Source: Thomasclavelia saccharogumia DSM 17460 (lineage in GTDB: Bacteria > Bacillota_I > Bacilli_A > Erysipelotrichales > Coprobacillaceae). From it: DNA of 54,438 nt. Under the pieces are notes generated by a model that made no database searches, was not told where the DNA came from, and worked only from the letters and a program-made list of their open reading frames with translations. Made by a program: the position numbers and the translations under genes. The stretch spans positions 1 through 54,438 of the forward strand of contig NZ_JMLH01000014.1 in the NCBI RefSeq assembly GCF_000686665.1, written 5' to 3'. How positions within the stretch are numbered: the first letter of the stretch is position 1; the number at the start of each line of letters is the position of its first letter. Shown here in pieces: positions 33,750-48,600 of the stretch.

Positions 33750-35013
33750 CTTTTCCTCCCATGTATGGCTGTAATGCTTTTGGAATATTAACACTACCAT
33801 CTTCATTCAAATTATTTTCAAGAAAAGCAATTAACATTCTAGGTGGAGCTACAACTGTATTATTTAATGTATGTGCAAAATATTTACCTTTTTCACCATT
33901 TATACGAATATTTAATCTTCTAGCTTGGGCGTCTGTTAAATTTGAACATGATCCAACTTCAAAGTACTTCTTTTGTCTTGGTGACCAAGCTTCAACATCT
34001 ATACTCTTAGATTTTAAATCTGCCAAATCACCAGAACAACATTCTAAAGTTCTTACTGGAATATCTAATGATCTAAATAAATCAACAGTATTATTCCATA
34101 ATTTATCAAACCACATTTTACTATCTTCTGGTTTACATACAACAATCATTTCTTGTTTTTCAAATTGATGAATTCGATAAACACCACGTTCTTCAATACC
34201 ATGAGCACCCTTTTCTTTTCTAAAACATGGTGAATATGAAGTATATGTGTAAGGCAATTTATCTTCATCTAAGATATTATCAATAAATTTTCCAATCATC
34301 GAATGTTCAGATGTACCAATCAAATATAAGTCTTCCCCTTCAATTTTATACATCATACTATCCATCTCTTCAAAACTCATTACCCCAGTAACAACATTAC
34401 TACGAATCATGTATGGTGGAATAACATAAGTAAAACCGCGATCAATCATAAAATCACGTGCGTATGATAGAATTGCTGAATGCAACCGGGCAATATCTCC
34501 CATTAAATAATAAAATCCCTGACCAGCAACACGTCCAGCACTATCCATATCAATACCTTCAAATTTTTCCATTATTTCTGTATGATAAGGTATTTCATAT
34601 TCCGGTATTACTGGATCTCCATATTTAGTAATTTCCACATTTTCGCTATCATCTTTTCCTAAAGGCACAGATTCATCAATGAAATTAGGAATTTTCATCA
34701 TAATAGCTTTTAACTCACTACCATATTTTACTTCTAATTCCTCTAATTGCTTTAACTCTTCTGCCATTTCATTAACTTTTCTTTTATTATTTTCGGCAGC
34801 TTCTTTATTTCCTTCACGCATAAATTGACCAATTTCTTTTGACAACTTATTACGCATTGCTCTTAATTCACTAGCTTTTGTTAAAACTTCTCGATAATCT
34901 TTATCTAATTTGTAAGCTTCATCTACTAATCCAATCTTTTCATCTTGAAATTTCTTTTTCATATTTTCTTTTACTAAGGTTGGATTTTCTCTTAATATTG
35001 CAATATCAATCAT
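33733..35013 (-). CDS. serS: Seryl-tRNA synthetase
   Basis: Charges tRNA-Ser. The 426-residue class II enzyme has a long N-terminal coiled-coil arm (about 30-105) for the tRNA variable arm, motif 2 (FRKEKGAHGIEERGVYRIHQFEKQE) and motif 3 (NTVVAPPRMLIAFLENN). The ATG at 35013 follows AGGGAGA; a 13-codon longer frame has no site. No T-box is visible upstream. Confidence 0.95.
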   Translation of the reverse strand: MIDIAILRENPTLVKENMKKKFQDEKIGLVDEAYKLDKDYREVLTKASELRAMRNKLSKEIGQFMREGNKEAAENNKRKVNEMAEELKQLEELEVKYGSELKAIMMKIPNFIDESVPLGKDDSENVEITKYGDPVIPEYEIPYHTEIMEKFEGIDMDSAGRVAGQGFYYLMGDIARLHSAILSYARDFMIDRGFTYVIPPYMIRSNVVTGVMSFEEMDSMMYKIEGEDLYLIGTSEHSMIGKFIDNILDEDKLPYTYTSYSPCFRKEKGAHGIEERGVYRIHQFEKQEMIVVCKPEDSKMWFDKLWNNTVDLFRSLDIPVRTLECCSGDLADLKSKSIDVEAWSPRQKKYFEVGSCSNLTDAQARRLNIRINGEKGKYFAHTLNNTVVAPPRMLIAFLENNLNEDGSVNIPKALQPYMGGKEKITK

Positions 35014-35122
35014 TCTAATTCTCCCTTGCTTATATTTTTTTAAATTATACAATAATTATTCATCTTATTCAATTATTATCAAAATGTTTATAATTTATTT
35101 CCTCGGCAATAAATCATCTCAT

Positions 35123-36343
35123 TTAAACCATATCATATAACTTATCGATATTTAACTGATAATGCTTTTCTCTTGAAATTTTTCTTTCAATCAATAAATC
35201 TTTCAAACTAGAATTTTTAATATCTTTAATTTTATTAATGATCGTAGTTCTAGATAAATTAGTAATATTCATTAAATCATAATAACTTAATCCTTCATTA
35301 TCAAATAATGTACACTGTAAAAATACATTTAATAAATGATATACATCTTCTTTATCACAAATTTCTTTTAACATTTTTTTATTTAAATTGTACTGTTCTA
35401 ATTTATCACTTACAATTTCTAAAAGATTTTCAAGTCCTGTTACTATTATTTCTAAAAATATAATAACAAAACCTGTAAGATCAGCTTTATTTCTTACATC
35501 ATTTGTAAATTTAAAAGCACGATAATAATCATTTTTTCTCTCTTTACAACTAATCGATAACTGCAAAGCACATAAAATATCAAGCTCATCATTTAAATAT
35601 AAACTTGATATATATCTGCTCATTCTTCCATTACCATCATAAAATGGGTGAATATATCCAAATAAATAATGAAATACAGCTATTCTAATAAAAATATTAA
35701 TTGCCTGATCATTTAATATTTTTAATCCTTCATTCATATAATTTATTATTTCAATCTCTGGCATAATTCCTTTATGAATAGCTCCATCATATTCACTAAT
35801 AACTTCAACTGCTTCTTTTCTAAATATTTCACCATCTGGCTGATTATCAGAACTTTCATTAATGACATCGACTAACATTATTTCATCATACAATTTTCTA
35901 ATACTATCACATGTCGTAAGTTTTAAGTATTCATTATTAATTAAACTATTATATTTATTTACCAAACCATAAAAGCGACTCTTCTTTTTTTTTAAATTTT
36001 TATTAATTACATTTTCATATACTTCTTTTAGTTCTTTTTTAGTACTATGAATTCCTTCAATTTCATTTGTCTTAATAATTTCTTCTATTAGAGTATTTTT
36101 TATAAAATATTGTCTTGCAATACCTGGTAAATCATTACACTTTTCAATTATTTTATTATTTAAATGATATATTTGAGAAACTAATTGTAATATTTCATGA
36201 TTAACAATCATAAATGCAGGATTTTTATTTATTGTGATATTAAAATTTATTGCTGTTTCATTATTAATCTTATTTTGATATATTTTTTTAAATTCAGATG
36301 AATTTGTATAATGATATTGTTTTTCTAAAGTCTTGTATATCAT
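35123..36343 (-). CDS. Fic-family protein (class II-like) with C-terminal helix-turn-helix
   Basis: Fic enzymes transfer AMP or other nucleotides to target proteins. The 406-residue protein has the active motif HPFYDGNGRMSR (complete) and, before it, the inhibitory helix motif TNEIEGI, which fits (S/T)xxxE(G/N). The inhibitory motif lies N-terminal, so class II. A C-terminal segment (GLSYYDLMNITNLSRTTIINKI) looks like a winged helix. The ATG at 36343 follows GGGAGG. It lies between gyrA and serS. Fic enzymes of the FicT type modify GyrB and ParE, which makes the place suggestive; there is no direct evidence. Confidence 0.85.
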   Translation of the reverse strand: MIYKTLEKQYHYTNSSEFKKIYQNKINNETAINFNITINKNPAFMIVNHEILQLVSQIYHLNNKIIEKCNDLPGIARQYFIKNTLIEEIIKTNEIEGIHSTKKELKEVYENVINKNLKKKKSRFYGLVNKYNSLINNEYLKLTTCDSIRKLYDEIMLVDVINESSDNQPDGEIFRKEAVEVISEYDGAIHKGIMPEIEIINYMNEGLKILNDQAINIFIRIAVFHYLFGYIHPFYDGNGRMSRYISSLYLNDELDILCALQLSISCKERKNDYYRAFKFTNDVRNKADLTGFVIIFLEIIVTGLENLLEIVSDKLEQYNLNKKMLKEICDKEDVYHLLNVFLQCTLFDNEGLSYYDLMNITNLSRTTIINKIKDIKNSSLKDLLIERKISREKHYQLNIDKLYDMV

Positions 36344-36480
36344 AAAAAAACCTCCCATCTATAATTATTATATATATTTAAACTAATTATACTTACACAT
36401 GTATAAATTTTTTAATAATTTTACAGATAATATATCATTAGTGTATTTAATTGTCAAATTTTACTAATTATTTTTAATTA

Positions 36481-36538
36481 AAAAAGGATTGTAAATATAA
36501 ATAGATAATTTTATCTATTCAATTACATTCCTTTTTCA
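36481..36538 (-). terminator. Terminator of gyrA
   Basis: A long imperfect hairpin (AAAAAGGA-TGTAA paired with TTACA-TCCTTTTT) encloses AATAGATAA / TTATCTATT. Confidence 0.6.
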
Positions 36539-36541
36539 CAA

Positions 36542-38989
36542 CTATTTATCATCCTGTTCAGTAGCTTTTTCAACAACTTCTACTGACGAAACTTTATTTT
36601 CTGGACTAACTTTGATCAATCTTACCCCTTGAGTAGCTCGACCAGCAGTTTTTACTTGTTCCATTGGTAGACGAATCATAATTCCATCATCAGTAATAAT
36701 TAATAAATCTTCATCACCATTAACAGCCCGCAAAGCAACGATTTGACCATTACGTTCAGTAGCATTGATGGTTTTAACACCTTTTCCACCACGATTAGAT
36801 AAACGATATTCCTCTAACGGTGACATCTTACCATAACCGCGTTCTGTGACAACCATAATAAATTTTCCTTCCTTATCAGTTGTCATTCCAATAACTTCAC
36901 TACCATCAACATTAATACCCTTTACACCACTGGCACTACGTCCCATTGGTCGAACATTAGTTTCTTCAAAACGCACTAATTTTCCATTTGATGCAGCAAC
37001 TAAAATTTGATCATTTCCACTCGTTAATTTAACCTGAACCAATTGATCATCTTCTTTTAAGTTAATTGCAATCTTACCAGATTGACGAATTCTTTCAAAT
37101 TCATTTATTGGTACTCTTTTTACTAGTCCATTTTTAGTTGCAAAGAATAAATAACGATCACTATTTTCTTGAATATCTTTACGATTGATACTGATCATAG
37201 ATTTAATGCTTTCACCTTTATCTAAGTTCAATAAATTTACTACTGGCAGCCCTTTTGCTGCTCGACCAAATTCAGGTATGTTATAACCTTTTAAACGATA
37301 AACTTTACCAAAATTAGTAAAGAATAAAAGATCATCATGAGTCGACATATTAATTAATGAAGTAACAATATCATCACTATTTGTTGACATGCCTTTAATT
37401 CCTCGACCACCACGATTTTGACTCTTATATGTATCTACTGGCATTCTCTTGACATAGCCATTATTTGTAAGTGAAATAATTACATCTTCTACAGGAATCA
37501 AATCTTCATCTTCCAAATCAAAAGTTCCTTGAATAATTTCAGTACGTCTTTTGTCCCCATATTTATCTTTTATTTCTTCTAATTCATCATGGATAATTGA
37601 TAATAAACGCTCCCTATTTTCAAGAATATCTTTTAAATCAGCAATAATTTCTAATAGTTTATTCAAATCATCTTCAATCTTTTGTCTTTCTAAACCAGCT
37701 AGACGCTGTAACTGCATTTCCCTAATTGCTTTAGCCTGTTTATCAGACATATTAAATTCTTCCATTAATCTTGTTTGAATAATTTCAGTAGTACGACTTG
37801 ACCTAATTAAATCGATGATTGCATCGATTTGATCTAAAGCCCTTTTCAATCCTTCTAAGATATGAGCTCGATCTTCAGCTTTAGCTAATCTAAACTTTGT
37901 TCTTCTCCTGATTACTTCTTCTTGATGTTCAAGATATAAAGTAATCATTTCTTTTAAATTTAATGTTTTTGGTTCATTATTTACTAAAGCTATACAATTA
38001 GCACCAAAAGTTGTTTGCAAAGATGTTAATTTATAAAGTTGATTTAAAATAACTTCTGGTTGAATATCACGACGCAATTCAATAACTACACGAATTCCAT
38101 CACGATTTGATTCATCACGAATTTCTGTAATTCCTTCTATTTTCTTTTCTCGAACCAATTGTGACATCTTTTCAATCATCCGAGCTTTATTTACCATATA
38201 AGGAATTTCAGTAACAACAATTACTTTCTTATTCCCTTTATCTTCAATTTCTGTTTTAGCTCGCATCACAATTAAACCATTACCAGTTTCATAAGCTTTT
38301 TTTATAGCACTTTTTCCTAAAATATATCCACCGGTAGGAAAATCGGGTCCTTGAATATAATTTTCCATTAATTCTACAATTGTAATATCGGGATTCTTAG
38401 CTACTGCCAAGATTGCATCGATAACCTCAGATAAATTATGAGGAGGAATATTAGTTGCCATTCCTACTGCAATTCCCGTTGATCCGTTAATTAATAAATT
38501 AGGTATACGCGCTGGCAATACAGCTGGTTCTTGTTCTTCTCCATCATAATTAGGAATAAAATCAATTGTATCTTCTTTTAAATCACGTACTAATTCGCTA
38601 GATATCTTCGACATTCTAGCTTCAGTATAACGTTGTGCTGCTGCTCCATCACCATCGATAGAACCAAAATTTCCATGACCATCAACAAGCATATAACGAT
38701 ATGAAAAATCTTGAGCCATTCTAACTAATGCTTCGTAAATAGAAGAATCTCCATGAGGATGATATTTTCCCATTACTTCTCCAACAATACGAGCAGATTT
38801 TTTATAAGGTGTTCCAGGTGTACATCCTAGATCACTCATTCCATAAATTATTCGTCGCTGAACTGGTTTTAATCCATCACGAACATCTGGTAAAGCTCTT
38901 GATACAATTACTGACATTGCATATTGCATAAAAGAGTTTTTCATTTCCGATGTTAATTTTACTTTTCTAATTCCGCGTTCTTCCATCAT
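36542..38989 (-). CDS. gyrA: DNA gyrase subunit A
   Basis: Breakage-reunion subunit of gyrase. The 815-residue protein has the active tyrosine in [11 protein letters not shown], the [20 protein letters not shown] quinolone region (Ser and Glu as in sensitive Gram-positives), and a C-terminal beta-pinwheel with GyrA-box-like repeats ([21 protein letters not shown]). Length is normal. It starts 12 bases after gyrB; GGAG precedes the ATG. Confidence 0.97.
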   Translation of the reverse strand: MMEERGIRKVKLTSEMKNSFMQYAMSVIVSRALPDVRDGLKPVQRRIIYGMSDLGCTPGTPYKKSARIVGEVMGKYHPHGDSSIYEALVRMAQDFSYRYMLVDGHGNFGSIDGDGAAAQRYTEARMSKISSELVRDLKEDTIDFIPNYDGEEQEPAVLPARIPNLLINGSTGIAVGMATNIPPHNLSEVIDAILAVAKNPDITIVELMENYIQGPDFPTGGYILGKSAIKKAYETGNGLIVMRAKTEIEDKGNKKVIVVTEIPYMVNKARMIEKMSQLVREKKIEGITEIRDESNRDGIRVVIELRRDIQPEVILNQLYKLTSLQTTFGANCIALVNNEPKTLNLKEMITLYLEHQEEVIRRRTKFRLAKAEDRAHILEGLKRALDQIDAIIDLIRSSRTTEIIQTRLMEEFNMSDKQAKAIREMQLQRLAGLERQKIEDDLNKLLEIIADLKDILENRERLLSIIHDELEEIKDKYGDKRRTEIIQGTFDLEDEDLIPVEDVIISLTNNGYVKRMPVDTYKSQNRGGRGIKGMSTNSDDIVTSLINMSTHDDLLFFTNFGKVYRLKGYNIPEFGRAAKGLPVVNLLNLDKGESIKSMISINRKDIQENSDRYLFFATKNGLVKRVPINEFERIRQSGKIAINLKEDDQLVQVKLTSGNDQILVAASNGKLVRFEETNVRPMGRSASGVKGINVDGSEVIGMTTDKEGKFIMVVTERGYGKMSPLEEYRLSNRGGKGVKTINATERNGQIVALRAVNGDEDLLIITDDGIMIRLPMEQVKTAGRATQGVRLIKVSPENKVSSVEVVEKATEQDDK

Positions 38990-39001
38990 TTATCTCCTTT
39001 A

Positions 39002-42023
<3,022 letters not shown>

Positions 42024-42024
<1 letters not shown>

Positions 42025-42230
42025 TAACCAATAACAAATGTTTCTCCATCAAATTCAATCATATCATCTCTTCGTAATTTCTTACCTCTTCTACTCTCCA
42101 CTTCACCATTAACTAAAACTAATCCATCTTTAATAACAATTTTTGCATCAATACCACTTGAAACACATCCGGCAAATTTTAAAAATTGTCCCAAAGTTAT
42201 ATATTCATCTTTTATTTTAATTATTTTCAT
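42024..42230 (-). CDS. rlbA: S4-domain RNA-binding protein (RlbA/YaaA type)
   Basis: A 68-residue S4-like protein (ITLGQFLKFAGCVSSGIDAK ... GLVLVNGEVESRRGKKLRRDDMIEF). In Bacillus, RlbA/YaaA is implicated in late assembly of the large ribosomal subunit. The place between dnaN and recF is the family's standard position. Confidence 0.92.
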
Positions 42231-42418
42231 AATTACCCTCTTTTTTTATAAAATCCTAGCCACATTATAACATAAAATATATTAAAATTCAAAAAAATAA
42301 GCATTTTAAAGCTTTTTAATAAAAAAGTGAAAAAAGTTATTTTTAACTAAATGTTGCTCATATTTAAAATTTGTCCACATATAATTAATATGTCCAGTAA
42401 AAAAATACTTTCACGAAA

Positions 42419-42438
42419 AAAGCTACATATAGTAGCTT
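42419..42438 (-). terminator. Terminator at the end of dnaN
   Basis: AAGCTAC-ATATA-GTAGCTT; it touches the dnaN stop, so rlbA downstream may be separately promoted. Confidence 0.55.
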
Positions 42439-43546
42439 AAAAAGTTCTTACTGGTAAAACTAATTGAATAACATCATCTTTTTCATAATCTTTAATGATA
42501 AAAGGTTTCATTTCTCCAGTAAATAATATCTTTATTTTAGGATCATTAAATGCTTTGATTGCATCATTTGCATATTTTGAACTAAATGAGATACTTAAAG
42601 GCTCCCCTTTATAAAAAGCTTTATCTAATATTTCTTCAACAGAACCAATTTCCTGCATATAAGAAGATAATACTACTTTATCAGGATCCATATCTAATTT
42701 AATAATATTATTTTGTTCATTTGTAAGCAATGAAACACGATCAATAGCATTTAATAAATAGTGAGTATCCAAATCTAATTCATAATCAAAACTTTCAGGA
42801 ATTAAGCGATTAGTATCGGGAAAGCTGCCATCAATTAATCTAGTTTGAATAATATTATTATCAAAAACATATAATACTTTACGATCCGATACGTATATTT
42901 CAATTTGCTCATCTTTTTCAATTATTTTTGATATTTCATCTAAAGACTTTTGAGGAATGGTAATATTAAATGTTACACTTTCATTTAAACTAACAATTTT
43001 TTTAGCTAAACGATAACTATCAGTAGCAGTACATTCTAATTGATTATTAGCAGCTTTAAAATTTATTCCTGTTAATATAGGTTTATGTTCTTTATCACTA
43101 GCTGCAAATTTAGTTTGAGAGATGATATCTTTTAAAATTAATGAATTCAAAAGTATTTTAGTACCTGTTTTTGATAAATCTATTCGAGGATAATCTAAAA
43201 CATCTGTACCGTTTAAATCAAATTTTGAATTTGAACCTGAAATTCTTGTTAAAGCACCATCAATTATTTGAATTGTAATATAATCACTATCTATTTTTCT
43301 AACAATATCTAAAATATATCGTGAATTAAGAACTACTCCACCTGTTTGATAAATAATTAAATCATCATCTTTTTCAATTTTAGTTTGAATCGTAATATCA
43401 GAATCACTTCCTGTCAAAATTAAACTATCATCATGTAAATCAAATTTAATTCCAGTAAGAACAGGTAGAGGACTACGAATAGAAACAGCTTTAGTAGCTT
43501 TAGAAAGAGCATTTAATAATTTAAGTCTTTTTATTTTAAAATTCAT
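42437..43546 (-). CDS. dnaN: DNA polymerase III beta sliding clamp
   Basis: Ring-shaped processivity clamp. The 369-residue protein has three repeated clamp domains and ends VRTF, close to the usual PVR C-terminus. It lies 144 bases downstream of dnaA; that gap holds the second DnaA-box cluster. Confidence 0.96.
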   Translation of the reverse strand: MNFKIKRLKLLNALSKATKAVSIRSPLPVLTGIKFDLHDDSLILTGSDSDITIQTKIEKDDDLIIYQTGGVVLNSRYILDIVRKIDSDYITIQIIDGALTRISGSNSKFDLNGTDVLDYPRIDLSKTGTKILLNSLILKDIISQTKFAASDKEHKPILTGINFKAANNQLECTATDSYRLAKKIVSLNESVTFNITIPQKSLDEISKIIEKDEQIEIYVSDRKVLYVFDNNIIQTRLIDGSFPDTNRLIPESFDYELDLDTHYLLNAIDRVSLLTNEQNNIIKLDMDPDKVVLSSYMQEIGSVEEILDKAFYKGEPLSISFSSKYANDAIKAFNDPKIKILFTGEMKPFIIKDYEKDDVIQLVLPVRTF

Positions 43547-43583
43547 ATTTTTTCTCCTTTTAATATATTTTATTTTTAAATTT

Positions 43584-43660
43584 TATTATTACTATTAGGT
43601 TGTGAATAATGTGTATAAGTTAAAAAGTATTGATTTAATCAATATTTTTTATGTGTATAA
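43584..43660. other. oriC part 2: DnaA boxes and DnaA-trio between dnaA and dnaN
   Basis: Three DnaA boxes on the minus strand, written TGTGNATAA on the plus strand: 43601-43609, 43610-43618 and 43652-43660. Immediately beside the first box is TATTATTACTATTAG (43584-43598), five triplets with a central A, the DnaA-trio pattern, followed by AT-rich sequence toward dnaN. This is the layout of the Bacillus unwinding region. Confidence 0.75.
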
Positions 43661-43690
43661 CAATGTGTTTAAATTGTGGAAGTAATGTGT

Positions 43691-45037
43691 TTAATTTACA
43701 TTTAATTTCTCTTTTAACTTATCTATGGCTAATTTATAATCTAAATCTTTTTTTATCTTAGTTTCTACCCGAGCACAAGCTTTCATAACAGTGGAATGAT
43801 CACGATTACTAAATGTCATACCAATTTCTGCAAATGTGATATCTAATAATTCACGCATTAGATACATGCACATTTCTCTAGGTGTAGTTAATTTTCTAGT
43901 TTTATTTTTAGAAATCAATTGACTTATCGTTAAATAATAAAATTCTGCTGTTGTTTTTAAAATTAATTCTTTAGTTAAGGTACTTTTAGGATTTTTAACT
44001 ACTTTATCATCTTTAAAAGATTCAAGTGCAAAAGACATATCAATAGTATTCGTATGGTTCATAATACTGCAAAAGAATAAACGTTTTAACGCTCCTTCGA
44101 GACTACGAATGTCTTTACAATAATGATTGGCCATGAAATCAACAACATCATCTTGAATAACTAAAGATGGATTATCAAGATTTTCGATTTTCTTTTCTAA
44201 AATAGCTCGAGCTGTTTCAAATTCCGGTGGATCGATTCCAAAGCTTAAACCGGAATTAAAACGACTTATTAAACGTGATTCAATACCTTGGAGTTCTTCA
44301 GGCATTTTATCACTGGTAATAACAATCTGTTTATTATTATTAATTATTTCATTAAAAATATGAAAGAACATTTCACTACTTTTTTCTTTATTGAAGAGAA
44401 ATTGAATATCATCAATTAATAAAATATCTAATGTTTTATACTTAGCATAGATTTCATCGCCATCTTTACTTTTCATTGCACCAATTACTTCATCAACAAA
44501 ATCTTTGCTTGTAATATAACGAATCTTTAGACCTGGATTTATCTCTTTAGCATAGTTACCAATTGCATTCAATAAATGGGTCTTACCTAGACCAGGATTA
44601 CTATAAATGAATAAAGGATTAAAATTTGATCCTGGATTAGTTGAAACAAGCAAAGCTGCGTTTTGGGCCATTCTATTGGATCCGCCAACAACGAAATTAT
44701 CAAATGTTAAAGTTCGATTAAGATTGTCTTTAAATGTTTCTTTTTTTTCTTGAGTGATTGATTTTTTAAATTCATCTTCACCGATTATTTCTACAGTTAC
44801 TGGTGATGCTAGCATACCTGAAAGAATATCTTCAATATCTTTTAAATTATTCTTTATAGTTTCTACATTAAAGGAATAAGGTGTCGTAATAGTAACCTTA
44901 TTATTATTGATAGAAGCAATTTGAGCGTTTCTGAAAACAGATTCCATGATTACTTTATCAATTTTTCGTTCTTCAGGTAAATTTTGTCTTTCAAGAGTAT
45001 CAAGACATAATTGCCAAATTTTACTATTATCACGCAT
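43691..45037 (-). CDS. dnaA: Chromosomal replication initiator protein DnaA
   Basis: Binds DnaA boxes and opens oriC. The 448-residue protein has domain I (about 1-80), AAA+ domain with Walker A SNPGLGKTHLL and Walker B ILLIDDIQFL, and domain IV with the DnaA signature GMTFSNRDHSTVMKAC. The ATG at 45037 follows GGAGG by about 8 bases; a longer frame with GTG begins in that site. DnaA boxes on both sides suggest autoregulation. Confidence 0.97.
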   Translation of the reverse strand: MRDNSKIWQLCLDTLERQNLPEERKIDKVIMESVFRNAQIASINNNKVTITTPYSFNVETIKNNLKDIEDILSGMLASPVTVEIIGEDEFKKSITQEKKETFKDNLNRTLTFDNFVVGGSNRMAQNAALLVSTNPGSNFNPLFIYSNPGLGKTHLLNAIGNYAKEINPGLKIRYITSKDFVDEVIGAMKSKDGDEIYAKYKTLDILLIDDIQFLFNKEKSSEMFFHIFNEIINNNKQIVITSDKMPEELQGIESRLISRFNSGLSFGIDPPEFETARAILEKKIENLDNPSLVIQDDVVDFMANHYCKDIRSLEGALKRLFFCSIMNHTNTIDMSFALESFKDDKVVKNPKSTLTKELILKTTAEFYYLTISQLISKNKTRKLTTPREMCMYLMRELLDITFAEIGMTFSNRDHSTVMKACARVETKIKKDLDYKLAIDKLKEKLNVN

Positions 45038-45490
45038 TATTTTCACCTCCGCATCATAATTATAAGCAAATAAATTGTAAAATTAAAGAACAAAAAAGAG
45101 GATAAATTTCTATTCACAAAGTTATTCACAATAATTGTTATATTTATTAAGGTTTTTATAACTTATTCACATTATTCACAACTTTATTTGTGCATAATAA
45201 AAGATGTGAATGTGAAAATTGTGATGAAATTAGTAGATAAAAATGATAATGCACTAAATATTCACAAGTAAAACATAATAATGACAATATTTTTAGCTGA
45301 TTTTCACATTTATTCACATACAAAATCACATTAAACAAATTATGTGCACAAAATATGTATTTTGGTGGATAACTTAAAAATTGCTGCTAAAGAATGTCAC
45401 AATTAACTAATGTAGGATAAAAAATAATATTATTTTGCTAATGATTATAAAATTTTACTAATTATTTGATGTTATAATATAGTAAAGAAG
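45038..45490. other. oriC part 1: DnaA-box cluster upstream of dnaA
   Basis: Exact DnaA boxes: TTATTCACA at 45122-45130, 45163-45171, 45172-45180 and 45310-45318; the inverted TGTGCATAA at 45189-45197. One-mismatch boxes: 45110-45118, 45258-45266 and 45364-45372. Many TGTGAA and TTCACA fragments lie between. The strand switch of genes occurs here. A candidate TATAAT for dnaA lies at 45055-45062 region and another before the glycosidase at 45473-45478. Confidence 0.9.
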
Positions 45491-45673
45491 TTTAAATAAA
45501 TAAAAATTATAATTAAACTGAATTATTTCAATTAAATATTATAGTTATAGCTATAAGTGTATAAGAAAGAGGTGATGGATTATTTGTATTTACAAATTTA
45601 AATGATTCAGTTTTTTAAAAATATAATTATGGTAAAAAAGGATATAGAGTATAAAACGATAGAAGGGAAAGAT

Positions 45674-48600
45674 ATGAAAATATTAAAGAAAATAGCTAAG
45701 AGTTTAATAGTTATTACAATGATTATTAGCTATTTAGCTATTGATGTTAAAGCTGTTGAAAACGATGATGGTTTATCAAATGTAGCTTTAAATAAATTAA
45801 CTATTGCAAGTAATGGAAATTCATCTCGAGCAGTAGATGGAGATAAGACTACTTATTGGGATGGAGGATTATATCCAAGTGAATTATTAGTTGATTTAGA
45901 TGGATATTTTGATGTTTCAAAAATAACAGTTGTTCCATATTATAATGGTAGTCGTTATTACCATTATGAAGTTTACACGAGTGTTGATGGCTTTAACTAT
46001 GAAAAAGTAGGAGAAAAAACTGATAACACTTTACAAACAGTAAATGGAGAAACTTATTTATTTGAAACTAAAGTTGCAAAATATGTTAAAGTAAAAATGA
46101 CATATAATTCTGCTAATACTAGTGTGCATATAAATGAATTAGAGGTCTATGGTGTGGAAAATCCTGATTATGAAGTACCTGATATTCCGGATATAGATCC
46201 TAATGACCCTGATAATATTGCGTATGGTAAACCTACTAGATCAACTACTAATAGTAATTTTTCATCTTTAGTTGTAGATGGACAAAGATCAACTTCATGG
46301 ATTGGTGAAGATTATCCTAAATATGTAGATGTTGATTTATTAGAAAATTATGATATATCAAAAATTAAAGTTTTTATGCCTCAAGGTAATATTAAATTTG
46401 CTTATTCATTGTATGGTAGTTTAGATGGCGTTCATTTTGAACGAATTGCTAAAACAGAACTTAAAGAAAGTAATGAAAATGGTGATGAATTTACTTTTGA
46501 TAGTAATAATACATATCGTGTAATACGAGTAAATGTAACAGCAAATTCAAATGGAGAAGGGGCAAACTCACAAATTTCAGAAATAAAAGTTTATGGAACT
46601 AAAAGTGATGTTGAAAAAATTGAAACACGTACAGATTTAAATATAGAATCGTATGAAGACTGGCTATTAGAAAATTATCATGTTGATACTAAAGCTATTA
46701 GTGATGAAAATGGTAAATATGATATGGCCGATACTTTTAATGATGCTGATGTATTTGCAGAAGTAAGTGGTGTTATTACAAGAATATTAGGTGAAAAGTA
46801 TAATGATTGGTTTACTTTTGAATTAGCAGAAAATGATTCTGGTAAAGATTATTATGAGCTATCTTCTTTAGATGGAAAAATTCATATTAAAGGTAATGAA
46901 GGCTTATCTCTAACTACAGGATTAAATTATTTTTTGAAATATTATTGTAATGTTCATATTTCACAGCAAACTAAGCAAGTAAAAATGCCAGATACTATTC
47001 CAGTATTAAATGAGGTTATCTATAAAGAATCACCTTATGAGATACGTTATGCTTATAATTATTGTACATTATCTTATACAATGCCATTTTGGGGATACGA
47101 TGAATGGCAAAGAGAATTAGATTATTTTGCATTAAATGGAGTTAATTTGATTTTGGATACTACTGCTACTGAAGCATTATGGATAGAGTATTTACAAAAT
47201 TATGGTTATGATATTGAAGAAGCAAAATCATTTGTATGTGGTTATTCATATAAAGCCTGGTGGTTAATGGGTAATTTAGAGTCTTATGGTGGACCAGTTA
47301 GTGATGAATGGGTTATCGATACAGTTGAAATGGCAAGAACTAATCAACGTAAAATGACTGTTTTAGGTATGAAGCCTTGTTTACAAGGTTTTATGGGAGC
47401 TATGCCAGAACATTTTGCTGATATTGCTAATCAAACGTTAATGGAAGATTATGGCTATGAAGATATTAATCCATATATGGTTGAACAAGGTGATTGGTCA
47501 GGATTTACACGTCCTCCAATATTAAAAACGACTTATAATGGCTATGATGATTTAGCTCAGAAATTTTATGATACACAAGAATATATTTATGGACAAATTA
47601 CAAACTTTTATGCTGGTGATTTAGCTCATGAAGGTGGAATTATTCCTCCTGATTTAAGTAAACCACAAATGTCAGCACATATTTTAGATCAAATGATGAA
47701 ATATGACGAAAATGCTGTATGGGTAATTCAATCATGGTTATCTAATCCTAATCCTGAAATTTTAGAAGGCTTTGGTGAAAATAAAGAAGATCATGTTCTT
47801 GTTTTAGATTTGGATGCTACAGAAAATCCTCATTGGAGTAACACTACAAATTGGAATGGTAAAGAGTTTGGTGGAACATCATGGGTATTTTGTATGTTGG
47901 ATAACTATGGTGGAAGAACAGGAATGCATGGTGAATTAGAATATTTAGCAACTCAAATTACAAAAGCAAATAATGAATCAAAGCATATGAAAGGAATCGG
48001 AATCACACCAGAGGGAACACTTTTAAACCCAGTCAATTATGATTTATTTTGGGAAATGGCTTGGGAAAGTGAATCTAAAGATACTGAGACATGGTTAAAA
48101 GAATATATTACTAGACGTTATGGTGAATATTCTCAAAATGCTTGGGAAGCATGGAAAATTTTATTATCTACTGCTTATGGTGCTAATAATGAAGATGGAA
48201 GTGCAAAATATCATACTGGTAATGTAAATTGTATTACTAATATGCGTCCATCATTCAATCCAGAGATTGTAATAGGAAATTATAAATTAACATATGATCC
48301 GACAAAATTTGAAAAAGCAACTGATTTATTAATGAAAGATTTTGATAAATTTAAAGATAATGAATGCTATGTTTATGATGTAGTTGATATTTTAAGACAG
48401 ACTGTTGCCAATAGCCAAGTAGAATTTTTTGAACGTATAAATGAGGCATATAATAGTAAAAATTATGAAATCTTTACAAAATATAAAGATAAGCTATTAA
48501 ATAGTATTTTGCTTATAGATGAAATAGCAGGTTTTGAAAAAGATTCGTTATATGGTACATGGATATCAAAAGCAACTAATTTCTATAGTGATCCACGAAA

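Noticed and set aside
45156-45338. 60-codon frame on the minus strand in oriC
   Set aside because: It covers the DnaA boxes, has no ribosome-binding site and is a by-product of repeated TTCACA sequence.
45580-45673. Longer start of the GH89 protein at 45602
   Set aside because: It would place about 24 polar residues before the signal peptide; the ATG at 45674 has GAAGGG upstream and begins a normal signal peptide.
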